DNA from: Xanthomonas cucurbitae
Lineage (GTDB): Bacteria; Pseudomonadota; Gammaproteobacteria; Xanthomonadales; Xanthomonadaceae
NCBI RefSeq assembly: GCF_002939885.1
Contig: NZ_MDED01000031.1
Location: 1-40,522 of the forward strand
Direction of reading: 5' to 3'
Length of the DNA: 40,522 nucleotides
Both the position numbers and the translations under genes were made by a program. The notes beneath the pieces were generated by a model, which was given only the letters and a program-made list of their open reading frames with translations, was not told the origin of the DNA and ran no database searches. Positions 26,709 through 34,769 of the stretch are shown one piece after another; within the stretch, counting starts at the first letter, position 1, and every line of letters begins with the position of its first letter.

Positions 26709-28271
26709 GTGCGCAAGCGGAACGTCTTCAAATGGATCGGCATCGGCATGCTGGCGTTCATGCTGGGCAGTGTGCTGTCGCTTTACGGCTACGGCCGTTT
26801 TGCCGACCGCCAGCGTGGGCCGGCCAGCCACGTACTGCCCGCCACGGCGATGGTGACGGCCATCGACAAGGCGGTGGCGCCGCTGCAGCAGGCACATCCG
26901 GCGCACACCGGGGTGGTGATCGTCGCGGACAACACCGAGGCGTTTGCGGTGCGTGCGCTCACCGCGCGTGCAGCCGGGCGTAGCCTGGATCTGCAGTACT
27001 ACATCTGGCATGCCGATTTCACTGGCAACCTGCTGCACAACGAACTGCTGCGTGCCGCCGACCGCGGCGTGCGCGTACGTCTGTTGCTGGACGACATGAA
27101 CGTGCACGGCAGCGATTCGGTGTTGGCGGCGCTCGACAGCCACCCCTTGATCGAGATCCGTCTGTTCAATCCCACCCGCGCACGCGAAGGCACGGTGATG
27201 CGTGGGGTGGAGATGGTGCTGCGCATGGTCAGCATCAACCGGCGCATGCACAACAAGGCCTGGATCGCCGATGGACGGATTGCGGTGGTGGGGGGGCGCA
27301 ATGTGGGCGACGAGTACTTCGATGCCGCGCGCGATACCAACTTCATGGACATGGATGCGGCGGTGGTAGGGCCAGCGGTAGGCCAGGTCGAGCAGGTCTT
27401 CGACGCCTACTGGAACAGCCCCAACGCACTGCCGTTGGCCGCGTTGGCCACGGCCAGGCCACAGGCGCTGGACGCGTTGCGCGGCAGCCTGGATGCCGGG
27501 CTGGACTCTGCGCGGGCACAACCGTATGTGCAGCGGTTGCGGCGTGCGCCTGGGGTGCAGGCCTTGCTACAGGGCGATCGTCCGGTGCATTGGCTGGACC
27601 GCGCGCGCATCGTCTCCGACCCGCCGGAAAAGGCCGATGGCGCGCCGCCGCAGGCGGACTGGATGACACCGGTGCTGATCGGCCAGATGGCCCACGCGCA
27701 GCGCGAGTTGAAGGTGATCTCGCCCTATTTCGTACCGGGCGAGCAGGGCATGCGTTGGATCGGGGCTTTGCGCCAACGCAAGGTGCGCGTCAACATCCTG
27801 ACCAATTCGTTGGCCGCCAACGACGTGGTGGCCGTGCACAGCGGCTATGCCGACTACCGCGTGCCGCTGCTGCAGCAGGGCGTGCGCCTGCACGAGCTCA
27901 AGCCGATGGGCAAGCCCGATGGCAGCCTGTTCGGCTCCAGCGGCGCCAGCCTGCACACCAAGGCCTTCGTGGTGGACGACACGCGTGGCTTCATCGGCTC
28001 GTTCAACCTGGACCCGCGCTCGATGAACCTCAACACCGAGATGGGGTTGCTGTTCGAGGACCGCGCCGTTACTGCGGAGCTGGAACGCTTGTACACCCAC
28101 AAGGTGAGTGCAGCGCTCAGTTATCGGGTGACGCTGGCGCAGGGCGAGCTACGCTGGCACGACGATGCCGCGCAGCCGCAGCAGGTGTGGGCACGCGAGC
28201 CGACAGCCAGCGTGTGGCGGCGCAGTGCTGCCATGGTACTTGGATGGTTGCCGCTGGATTCGCAGCTATGA
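26709..28271 (+). CDS. Phospholipase D/cardiolipin synthase-like membrane protein
   Basis: This protein has two HKD motifs and belongs to the YmdC/ClsC-type branch of the phospholipase D family, so phospholipid transfer such as cardiolipin synthesis is the likely role. From a GTG at 26709 (GGGG six bases upstream) it has 520 residues, with a membrane anchor at about 9-30. HKD motif 1 is RMHNKAWIADGR (His181, Lys183, Asp188), preceded by LDLQYYIWHAD and LLLDDMNVHGSD. HKD motif 2 is LHTKAFVVDDTR (His416, Lys418, Asp423), followed by GSFNLDPRSMNLNTE. The open frame starts earlier, and a GTG at 26694 is also possible. It is convergent with the 107-residue gene, with a hairpin between. Confidence 0.88.
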   Translation: MRKRNVFKWIGIGMLAFMLGSVLSLYGYGRFADRQRGPASHVLPATAMVTAIDKAVAPLQQAHPAHTGVVIVADNTEAFAVRALTARAAGRSLDLQYYIWHADFTGNLLHNELLRAADRGVRVRLLLDDMNVHGSDSVLAALDSHPLIEIRLFNPTRAREGTVMRGVEMVLRMVSINRRMHNKAWIADGRIAVVGGRNVGDEYFDAARDTNFMDMDAAVVGPAVGQVEQVFDAYWNSPNALPLAALATARPQALDALRGSLDAGLDSARAQPYVQRLRRAPGVQALLQGDRPVHWLDRARIVSDPPEKADGAPPQADWMTPVLIGQMAHAQRELKVISPYFVPGEQGMRWIGALRQRKVRVNILTNSLAANDVVAVHSGYADYRVPLLQQGVRLHELKPMGKPDGSLFGSSGASLHTKAFVVDDTRGFIGSFNLDPRSMNLNTEMGLLFEDRAVTAELERLYTHKVSAALSYRVTLAQGELRWHDDAAQPQQVWAREPTASVWRRSAAMVLGWLPLDSQL

Positions 28272-28275
28272 GGCC

Positions 28276-28306
28276 TGCCGGCGCACGTCAGTGGCGTGCG
28301 TCGGCA
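28276..28306. terminator. Hairpin between convergent genes
   Basis: TGCCGGCGCACG and CGTGCGTCGGCA pair at 11 of 12 positions around a 7-base loop, directly after the PLD-like stop (28271) and before the stop of the minus-strand gene at 28322. No long T-run is present. It is probably a shared terminator. Confidence 0.5.
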
Positions 28307-28321
28307 GTGCAGGACACGATG

Positions 28322-28645
28322 TCAGTGCAGGTGGTTGCGCGGTGAGCTGCCGAGCGGTTCCGGCGCGATGGTTGCATCGCCTTGCCGATGGCCCGCCGCG
28401 AGCAAGGCCGCACGCGCCTGCACCCACTCGGGGCGAAGGCCGGGTTGCGATTGCGGGGACTGCACGGCCAGCGCCTGCTGCAGGTGTTGCTGTCGGAGGC
28501 GTTCGTCCTCGGTGATGCAGGTTGGCGGCGCTGTCGCGGCAGCGCAGTGGACGTGGGCACCTGCGTCGATGACGGGGTCGACGAATACCGAGTCGACGCT
28601 GACCGGATCGATGAACAGGCTGTCGGCGAGAGTGCGTGTGGCCAT
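28322..28645 (-). CDS. Orphan 107-residue protein behind a FliA-like promoter
   Basis: The start at 28645 follows AGGAGG with seven bases between, a near-ideal ribosome-binding site. The open frame reaches 28714, but the upstream residues precede this site. The product (MATRTLADSLFIDPVSVDSV, then FVDPVIDAGAHVHC, then a helical EDERLRQQHLQQALAVQ and RPEWVQARAALLAAGH) is soluble and matches no family I know. The SVDSVFVDPV stretch is a short internal repeat. A TAAA-N14-GCCGCTAT element upstream suggests transcription by sigma-28 together with flagellar and chemotaxis genes. The gene directly follows cheB on the same strand. Confidence 0.7.
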   Translation of the reverse strand: MATRTLADSLFIDPVSVDSVFVDPVIDAGAHVHCAAATAPPTCITEDERLRQQHLQQALAVQSPQSQPGLRPEWVQARAALLAAGHRQGDATIAPEPLGSSPRNHLH

Positions 28646-28719
28646 GCTGCACCTCCTGTCCCGGGACGGCGATTGCCGCCGCATCGGGTGACCCGCGCAA
28701 TGCTGGGTCTTCAAGAACG

Positions 28720-28745
28720 ATAGCGGCAGCGGGGATGGATCTTTA
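28720..28745 (-). promoter_or_regulatory. FliA (sigma-28)-like promoter for the 107-residue gene
   Basis: On the minus strand, TAAA (28745-28742) is followed after 14 bases by GCCGCTAT (28727-28720), close to the sigma-28 consensus TAAA-N15-GCCGATAA. The spacing is the same as in the better-matching element upstream of the chemosensory operon. The predicted transcript would start about 68 bases before the ATG at 28645. It lies just beyond the cheB stop. Confidence 0.5.
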
Positions 28746-28756
28746 GGGCCAGGCGA

Positions 28757-29887
28757 TCAAGGATGCAACTGGGTGACGATCTCGCGCGCCATCGCGCCCA
28801 GCGGCAGGACGCGGTCGGCGCCGCCGCGCTTGATCGCCTCCTTGGGCATGCCGAACACGATGCTGGTGTGTTCGTCCTGCGCCACCGTGCGCGCGCCGGC
28901 CTGGCGCATTTCCAGCAGGCCGGCGGCACCATCGTCGCCCATGCCGGTCATGATGATGCCCAGCGCATTGCTGCCGGCTGCGCGTGCGGCCGAGCGGAAC
29001 AGCACATCCACCGACGGGCGGTGCCGGTTCACGGGCGGGCCTTCCATCACTTCCACGAAGTACTGCGCGCCACTGCGCCGCAGCAGCAAATGCTTGCCGC
29101 CGGGGGCGATCAATGCCCGGCCGGGCATCACCCGGTCGTTGTTGGCGGCCTCTTTCACGGCGATCTGGCACAGGCCGTTGAGGCGCGTGGCAAAGGCCGC
29201 AGTGAACTTTTCCGGCATGTGCTGGACGATGACGATGCCCGGGCAGACGCGTGGCAGGGCGGTGAGGACTTCTTCCAGCGCCTGGGTGCCGCCGGTCGAG
29301 GTACCGATGGCCACGATGCGTTCGGTGGTCTGTGCCAGCGCACGGCCGCTTTGCGCGGGGAGGATCACGTCGGCGGTGTGCTTGACCTCGGCTTCCAGTG
29401 GTGCGGCGGTCACGCGTGCGGCCAGCCGCTTGACGTTGGCGCGTGCGGCGCTGCGCACCGTGGCCACCAGCTCATCGGCCGAATCGGTGAGGAATTGCTT
29501 GAGCCCCAGCCGGGGTTTGGTCACCACCGCCACCGCACCGGCAGCCAGCGCATCCATGGTCACGCGCGCGCCTTTTTCGGTGAGCGTGGAGCAGATCACC
29601 ACCGGGGTGGGGCGCTCGCTCATGATCTTGCGCAGGAAGGTGATGCCATCCATGCGCGGCATTTCCACATCCAGCACGATCACGTCGGGCCACTGCTGGC
29701 GCATTTTCTCGATCGCCAGCAACGGGTCGGCGGCGGTGGCGATCACCTCGATGCCCTGCGCATCGTTGAGCACGCCCACCAGCACCTGGCGCACCACCGC
29801 CGAATCGTCGACCACCATCGCCTTGATGGTATTCGTGTGGGTGTTGGTGGCGGGCTGGGCGGCGGGGCGGTTGAACGCTGTCGGCAC
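28757..29887 (-). CDS. cheB: Protein-glutamate methylesterase/deamidase CheB
   Basis: CheB removes methyl groups from chemoreceptors (and deamidates glutamines) when its receiver is phosphorylated by CheA. The protein has 376 residues. The receiver domain (22-140) has [10 protein letters not shown], the phosphoacceptor Asp73 in [11 protein letters not shown] and Lys124 in TKPR. The esterase domain (190-374) has Ser197 in GTSTGG, His223 in VQHMP and Asp319 in MTGMGDDGA. The start codon is GTG at 29887, with AAGGA upstream, 15 bases after the cheR stop. It is the last gene of the chemosensory operon. The receiver and esterase are joined by a linker of about 50 residues rich in Ala and Arg. Confidence 0.95.
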   Translation of the reverse strand: MPTAFNRPAAQPATNTHTNTIKAMVVDDSAVVRQVLVGVLNDAQGIEVIATAADPLLAIEKMRQQWPDVIVLDVEMPRMDGITFLRKIMSERPTPVVICSTLTEKGARVTMDALAAGAVAVVTKPRLGLKQFLTDSADELVATVRSAARANVKRLAARVTAAPLEAEVKHTADVILPAQSGRALAQTTERIVAIGTSTGGTQALEEVLTALPRVCPGIVIVQHMPEKFTAAFATRLNGLCQIAVKEAANNDRVMPGRALIAPGGKHLLLRRSGAQYFVEVMEGPPVNRHRPSVDVLFRSAARAAGSNALGIIMTGMGDDGAAGLLEMRQAGARTVAQDEHTSIVFGMPKEAIKRGGADRVLPLGAMAREIVTQLHP

Positions 29888-29902
29888 GGCGGATCCTTGG
29901 GC

Positions 29903-30709
29903 TCATGCTTTGCGGAAGATCGAGGGTGCCACCTGGACCAGGTCGATGTCGAGTTCGCTCAGGCTTTCCGAATGGCCGATGCAGAAATATCCGCCCGATT
30001 TCAGGTTGGCGAGCACGCGCAGGATCACCTCGCGCTTGGTCTGGCCGTTGAAATAGATCATGACATTGCGCAGGAAGATCGCATCGAAGCTGCCCAGCAG
30101 CGGCAGCGCGGTGTTGAGGTTGGCGTGCACGAACTGCACGCGCTCGCGCAGGCGCCGTTCCACCAGCAAGGTGCCGGCGTATTCGCCCTGGCCACGCAGG
30201 CAGTAGCGCTTGAGATACGGCTGCGGAATACCGTCGATGCGCTGCAGCGCGTAGTGCCCGGTGCGCGCCTTGGCCAGCACGCGGGTGCTGATGTCGGTAC
30301 CCACCACCTCGAACGGACGCCCCTGCAGGCTATCGTCCAGCACCATCGCCATGCTGTAGGCCTCTTCACCGCTGGAACTGGCCGCGCTCCAGCAACGGAA
30401 TGGCAACCCGCCGCGGTGCTCGTCGGACAGCTTGCGCAGCAGGTCGAAATGCTTGGGCTCGCGGAAGAAATAGGTTTCGTTGGTGGTCAGCAGATCGATT
30501 GCGGTCTGGATCTCGGTGCGGTCCTGGCGGCTTTCCAGCAGCTGCAGGTACTGGGTGTAGCTGTCGAACTGATGCTCGCGCAGGCGCTTGCCCAGGCGGC
30601 CGCACAGCATGGCCTTCTTGCCGGAGGAAATACTGATGCCGGCCGCCTCGAAGATGAAGCGCTGGAAGCGGCCGAACTCCTGTTCGGTGATGGCAGTGGC
30701 GGTACTCAT
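29903..30709 (-). CDS. cheR: Chemoreceptor methyltransferase CheR
   Basis: CheR methylates glutamates on the receptor's cytoplasmic helices using S-adenosylmethionine. The protein has 268 residues. The N-terminal helical domain begins EQEFGRFQRFIFEAAGISIS, followed by LLTTNETYFFREPKHFDLLR. The methyltransferase domain shows FRCWSAASSSGEEAYSMAMVL (SAM-binding motif I), VVGTDISTRVLAKAR and FDAIFLRNVMIYFN. The C-terminus has GGYFCIGHSESL, the usual ending. The start lies three bases after the stop of the REC-EAL gene, so the two are translated together. cheB follows 15 bases downstream. Confidence 0.95.
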   Translation of the reverse strand: MSTATAITEQEFGRFQRFIFEAAGISISSGKKAMLCGRLGKRLREHQFDSYTQYLQLLESRQDRTEIQTAIDLLTTNETYFFREPKHFDLLRKLSDEHRGGLPFRCWSAASSSGEEAYSMAMVLDDSLQGRPFEVVGTDISTRVLAKARTGHYALQRIDGIPQPYLKRYCLRGQGEYAGTLLVERRLRERVQFVHANLNTALPLLGSFDAIFLRNVMIYFNGQTKREVILRVLANLKSGGYFCIGHSESLSELDIDLVQVAPSIFRKA

Positions 30710-30712
30710 GGT

Positions 30713-32017
30713 TCAGGCCACATCCGCATCGGCAGAGAAGGAGCCTTCGCTCAGGCGCGCGATGCGGACGGCATGTTCGCGCCACCAGTCCGAGAGCATC
30801 GGCCCGGGCATCGGCGAGCCCATGAGATAGCCTTGCGCCAGATCGCAGCCCAGCTCGCGCAGCAGGCGCCAGTCATCCGGGGTTTCCACGCCTTCGGCCA
30901 CGGCGGTCAGTTCCAGCCGGTGGGCCAGTTCCAGCGTGGATTCGAGCACCGTGCGCTGGCTGTGGCTGCGGTGGGCAGCCTGCACGAAGCTGCGGTCCAG
31001 CTTGAGTTCGGTGAACGGAATGCTGGCCAGGCGTTGCAGCGACGAGAAGCCGGTGCCGTAGTCATCGATGGACAGCCCGAACCCGTGCAGGCGCAGGCGT
31101 GCCAACATGCTCAGCGCGGTGGCCGGCTCCACGATGGCGCTTTCGGTGAGTTCCAGCACCAGATCGGCCGGACTCAGGCCGTTGTCGCTCAGTTTGGCGC
31201 ACAGCTGCTCGAGAAAGCCTGGTTCGCCCAGCAGCTTGGGCGACAGGTTCAAGGCCAGCGACAAGTGCAGACCCTCGCCGCGCCAGGCCACCAGTTGTGC
31301 GATCGCCTTGTCGATCACCTGCTGGGTCAGTGCGTGGATCAGGCCCTCGCGTTCGGCCAGCGGAATGAAACGGTCCGGGCCGATCATGTCGCCCTGCGGG
31401 CGGCGCCAGCGCGCCAGCGCTTCCACGCCGCGCAGCCGGCCATCCTTCAGATCGAGCTTGGGTTGGTAGGCCACGCGGATTTCGCCGCGACGCATGGCGC
31501 GATCCAGCCGCGAGGCGGCAGCGGCGCCACCTGGGGTCAATGGCGAAATCGCCGCCGACGGCAGCGTGCCGGCCGCCGTAGTGCGTGATGCGGGTTCGCA
31601 CTCCAGTACGGTGGCAAGGTCCTGCAGATGCAGCGGCTTTTCGATGCCGGCGAGCACGCGCACCCCGGCGCTGCGGCTCAGTTGCATTACCGCATCGATC
31701 AGTGCACCACCACGTTGCGAGACCACCACCACCGGCACGGTGTACTGGCCGCGTGCCAGCGCATCGAGCAACTGCACGCCGTCCATGCCGGGCATTTCCA
31801 GGTCGATCAGCAGCAGCGATGGGGCGCTGGCGCGGCTCAGCCAGTCCAGCGCGGCGTGCCCATCGGCGGCGCCATCGACCACATCGGCGCCCAGCTGGCG
31901 GCAGAGGGCCATGGCGTGTTCGCGCTGGACCGCGCTGTCGTCGACCACCAGGACCGGGCCAGCCAGCGTGCAGTTGCAGGAAAGAAGGGCGGGGCGCATG
32001 GGCATCCTGGCGGGCAT
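30713..32017 (-). CDS. Receiver-EAL protein, c-di-GMP phosphodiesterase in the che operon
   Basis: This 434-residue response regulator should hydrolyse c-di-GMP under control of a kinase, most likely the CheA of this operon. The receiver (about 20-140) has VVDDSAVQ, phosphoacceptor Asp72 in LLIDLEMPGMDG and Lys127 in GIEKP. The EAL domain (about 172-420) has YQPKLDL, EALAR at 199-203, NLSPKLL, LELTESAI, IDDYGTGFSSL, KLDRSF and EGVET..QGYLMGSPM, so the residues for metal and substrate binding look intact. Several starts are possible (32017, 32005, 31999), none with a strong ribosome-binding site. I chose 32017, eight bases after the cheW stop. It is joined to cheR by only three bases. Confidence 0.9.
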   Translation of the reverse strand: MPARMPMRPALLSCNCTLAGPVLVVDDSAVQREHAMALCRQLGADVVDGAADGHAALDWLSRASAPSLLLIDLEMPGMDGVQLLDALARGQYTVPVVVVSQRGGALIDAVMQLSRSAGVRVLAGIEKPLHLQDLATVLECEPASRTTAAGTLPSAAISPLTPGGAAAASRLDRAMRRGEIRVAYQPKLDLKDGRLRGVEALARWRRPQGDMIGPDRFIPLAEREGLIHALTQQVIDKAIAQLVAWRGEGLHLSLALNLSPKLLGEPGFLEQLCAKLSDNGLSPADLVLELTESAIVEPATALSMLARLRLHGFGLSIDDYGTGFSSLQRLASIPFTELKLDRSFVQAAHRSHSQRTVLESTLELAHRLELTAVAEGVETPDDWRLLRELGCDLAQGYLMGSPMPGPMLSDWWREHAVRIARLSEGSFSADADVA

Positions 32018-32024
32018 CCGGAGG

Positions 32025-32537
32025 TCAGGCCGCCAGTGCGGCGGGAAGCTGGGCCAGTGCATCCTGGCCCAGTACGGCATCGGTATCGAGCAGGATCACG
32101 AAACGCTCGCCGATCTTGCCCATGGCATGAACAAGATCGCGCGCCACGCCTGCGCCGAAGCTGGGCGTGGCAACAACATCGCTGGCCGCGATCTCCAGCA
32201 CTTCGCTCACCGCATCCACCAGCAGGCCGAGGACCTGGTGCCTGTCGCCGTGGGCGATCTCCACGATCACGATGCAGCTGCGCTTGGTGATCGTGCTGGC
32301 GGTGCGCCCCACGCGTTGCTGCAGATCCACCACCGGAACCACCGCACCGCGCAGGTTGATGACCCCGCGCAGGGCCGGCGGCATCATCGGCACATCGGTG
32401 GGTACACGGTATTCGATGATTTCCTTGATGCCGACAATTCCCAGGCCGAACAGTTCCTTGCCCAACGAAAAGGTCAGGTATTGCTGCGGTGCCGTGGGCG
32501 ATGGCGTGCCGGTGGTTGCGCTGCTGTGCGGTTGCAT
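32025..32537 (-). CDS. cheW: Chemotaxis coupling protein CheW
   Basis: CheW links receptors to the CheA kinase in the signalling array. The protein has 170 residues, with an N-terminal tail of about 18 residues. The CheW fold follows: YLTFSLGKELFGLGIVGIKEIIEY, then PPALRGVINLRGAVVPVVDL (the RGxxxPVxDL signature) and LLVDAVSEVLEI. A short C-terminal extension ends in LPAALAA. The ATG at 32537 follows AAGGAGG with six bases between. The gene starts 12 bases after the stop of the receptor gene, and this spacer contains the ribosome-binding site. Confidence 0.95.
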   Translation of the reverse strand: MQPHSSATTGTPSPTAPQQYLTFSLGKELFGLGIVGIKEIIEYRVPTDVPMMPPALRGVINLRGAVVPVVDLQQRVGRTASTITKRSCIVIVEIAHGDRHQVLGLLVDAVSEVLEIAASDVVATPSFGAGVARDLVHAMGKIGERFVILLDTDAVLGQDALAQLPAALAA

Positions 32538-32549
32538 CGTCTGCCTCCT

Positions 32550-34703
32550 TCAGAAACTGGCGAACTGCGATTCGTCGATGGCATCGGCGCTAGCGGCCAC
32601 CACACCGATCTGGCGCACGTTGGTGCGCCGTGCCGGCGCGTGGGCGGTGGTGGCTTGGCCGACCGCTACCACCCGGCGCGGCCCTGGCTTGCTGGCCTGG
32701 ACGACGCCACGTCCGCCATTGCCTAGCCGGAAGAAGCCCATCAGTTGCTGCAGTTGTTCGGCCTGTGCGCTCATCTCCTCCGAGGTGGCGGCCAGTTCTT
32801 CGGCATTGGCCGCGGCCGACTGCGTGGTCTGGTTCAATTGGCCAACGGCGGTGTTGATCTGGCTGACGCCTGCAGTCTGTTCCTCGGACGCGGCGGCGAT
32901 TTCCTGCACCAGGTCGGACGTGCGGCGGATCGACGGCACCATCTCACCCAGCACGCGGCCGGCGCTTTCGGCCAGCTCCACGCTGGAACCGGCCACTTCG
33001 CCGATTTCCTGCGCGGCGATCTGGCTGCGTTCGGCCAGCTTGCGCACCTCGGCGGCCACCACCGCAAAGCCCTTGCCGTGTTCGCCGGCACGCGCGGCCT
33101 CGATGGCGGCGTTGAGGGCGAGAAGGTTGGTCTGGTAGGCGATGTCGTCGATGATGCCGATCTTCTTGGCGATGTCCTTCATCGCCACCACCGTGGCGCG
33201 CACGGTGTCGCCGCCGTTGGCCGCTTCGCTGGCGGCCTTGGCGGCCATGCTGTCGGTGACGCGTGCGTTCTCGGTGTTCTGCCCGATGGAGGCGGTCATC
33301 TGCTCCAGCGAGGCGCTGGTTTCTTCCACGCCGGCGGCCTGCTCGCTGGCCGCCTGGGCCAGCGCCTGCGCGGTGGCGCTGACTTCTTCCGAGGCGCTGG
33401 CCAAATTTTCGGCGTTGCGATTGACTTCGTCCACGATCTCGGTGAGGCGGCTCATGGTGGTGTTGACGTAGCGCTGCATGTCGGCGAACGCGCCTTCGTA
33501 GCGGCCTTCCACGGTGTGGGTGAGGTCGCCGTCGGCCATCGCGCCCATCACCTGGATGACCTCGGAGATGCTGCGCAGGTTGCCGCGTGCGCGCTCCACG
33601 GTGTCGTTGATGAAGGCTTTCTTTCCGGGAAGCTGGGCCAGCGGTGCGTCGAAATTGCCGCGGCCGAATTCGGCCACCACGCCCATCGCCAGCTTCTTCA
33701 CTGCGATGTGTGCGCCCACCATCTGGTTGATGCCGGTGGCCATGCTGCGGAAGTCGCCATCGAAGCGGCTGCTGTCGATCACCACGTCGATGTCGCCGGC
33801 TTCGTGTTCCACCGACATGTGGTTGATCTCGGCGATCAGTCCGGTGAGATTGCCGCGCACTTGTTCGATGGTGTCGTTGATGAAGCGCTTCTTGCCAGGC
33901 AGCAATGGCAGCTGCGCGGTGAAGTTGCCGCGACCGAATTCGCCCACGCAGGCGATGGCCTGCTTCTTGACCGCGATATGGCTGGCCACCATGGCGTTGA
34001 TGCCTTCGGCCATGCGGCGGAAATCGCCGGCAAAACGCTGGGTGTCGATGACCACATCGATATCGCCGGCATCGTGCTCGCCCGACATGCGGTTGACTTC
34101 GGCGACCAGGCCGGTGAGGTTGGCGCGGACCTGGTCGACGATCTCGTTGATGAAGGCCTTCTTGCCAGGCAGGCGTTCCAGTTCTGCGGAGAAGTTACCC
34201 CGGCCGAACTCGGCCACGCAGGCCATGGCCTGCTTCTTGACCGCGATGTGGCTGGTCACCATGCGGTTGATGCCATCGCCCATGGCGTGGAAGTCGCCAT
34301 CGAACCGCGCGGCATCGATGCGCGCATCGATCTCGCCGCCATCGTGTTCGCGCAAGACCCGGTCGATCTCCTGGTGCAGGTGGCGCATGCCATCTTGCAG
34401 CGTGTGCAGACTGCGCAGGAGGTCGCTGGCCGGCTCGCCGCGAAGCGGCGGCAGGGTCACGTCGAAATGCCCGCGCGCGAAGGCATCCACGGTGGTGGTG
34501 GCTAGCTGTAGCGATGTGCTGGTGCTGCGGATGGACCAGGCCAGCAGCGCTGCCCCGAGCAGCGCGGCGACCGTACTGGCGGCCAGCAGGGCAGTGGACG
34601 ACAGCGACAATGCAATGCTTGCCACGACAACGAACACGGGGACGGCAACGACCACGGCGGTGCTGAGCCAGAGCTGGGTAGCGGGCGGGAGACGATGTGA
34701 CAT
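32550..34703 (-). CDS. Methyl-accepting chemoreceptor with three tandem HAMP-type repeats
   Basis: This 717-residue receptor controls CheA activity. Two membrane helices (about 12-33 and 36-58) are joined by only a few residues, so there is no periplasmic sensing domain. A cytoplasmic signal must be read. Residues 133-380 contain tandem units of exactly 90 residues (starting RFDGDFHAM at 133, RFAGDFRRM at 223, RFDGDFRSM at 313), each with EFGRGNF and PGKK.FIN, the pattern of linked HAMP domains. A further HAMP-like segment ([15 protein letters not shown]) leads into the signalling hairpin with [22 protein letters not shown] and [10 protein letters not shown]. The C-terminus ends QFASF, which resembles the xWxxF tether for CheR and CheB with Phe for Trp. 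cheW follows 12 bases downstream. Confidence 0.93.
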   Translation of the reverse strand: MSHRLPPATQLWLSTAVVVAVPVFVVVASIALSLSSTALLAASTVAALLGAALLAWSIRSTSTSLQLATTTVDAFARGHFDVTLPPLRGEPASDLLRSLHTLQDGMRHLHQEIDRVLREHDGGEIDARIDAARFDGDFHAMGDGINRMVTSHIAVKKQAMACVAEFGRGNFSAELERLPGKKAFINEIVDQVRANLTGLVAEVNRMSGEHDAGDIDVVIDTQRFAGDFRRMAEGINAMVASHIAVKKQAIACVGEFGRGNFTAQLPLLPGKKRFINDTIEQVRGNLTGLIAEINHMSVEHEAGDIDVVIDSSRFDGDFRSMATGINQMVGAHIAVKKLAMGVVAEFGRGNFDAPLAQLPGKKAFINDTVERARGNLRSISEVIQVMGAMADGDLTHTVEGRYEGAFADMQRYVNTTMSRLTEIVDEVNRNAENLASASEEVSATAQALAQAASEQAAGVEETSASLEQMTASIGQNTENARVTDSMAAKAASEAANGGDTVRATVVAMKDIAKKIGIIDDIAYQTNLLALNAAIEAARAGEHGKGFAVVAAEVRKLAERSQIAAQEIGEVAGSSVELAESAGRVLGEMVPSIRRTSDLVQEIAAASEEQTAGVSQINTAVGQLNQTTQSAAANAEELAATSEEMSAQAEQLQQLMGFFRLGNGGRGVVQASKPGPRRVVAVGQATTAHAPARRTNVRQIGVVAASADAIDESQFASF
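33564..34307 (-). repeat. Three 270-bp coding repeats inside the receptor gene
   Basis: Units begin at codons 133, 223 and 313 (34307, 34037 and 33767 on the minus strand). The first two have exactly 270 bases, and the third is cut off about 68 codons in, where the last HAMP-like segment begins. Protein identity between units is high (for example HIAVKKxAM and EFGRGNF in all three), so the array could expand or contract by recombination. Confidence 0.8.
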
Positions 34704-34769
34704 GGCGGTGGTTTCCGAGTGTCAGGTGACGACGAAACGATGCGGTGACAGCAGAGCAACGGCGAGCGC

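Noticed and set aside
28763..31588. Plus-strand open frame of 941 residues across the che operon
   Set aside because: It is antisense to cheB, cheR and the EAL gene, all strongly supported. It has His/Gln-rich antisense composition and no domain.
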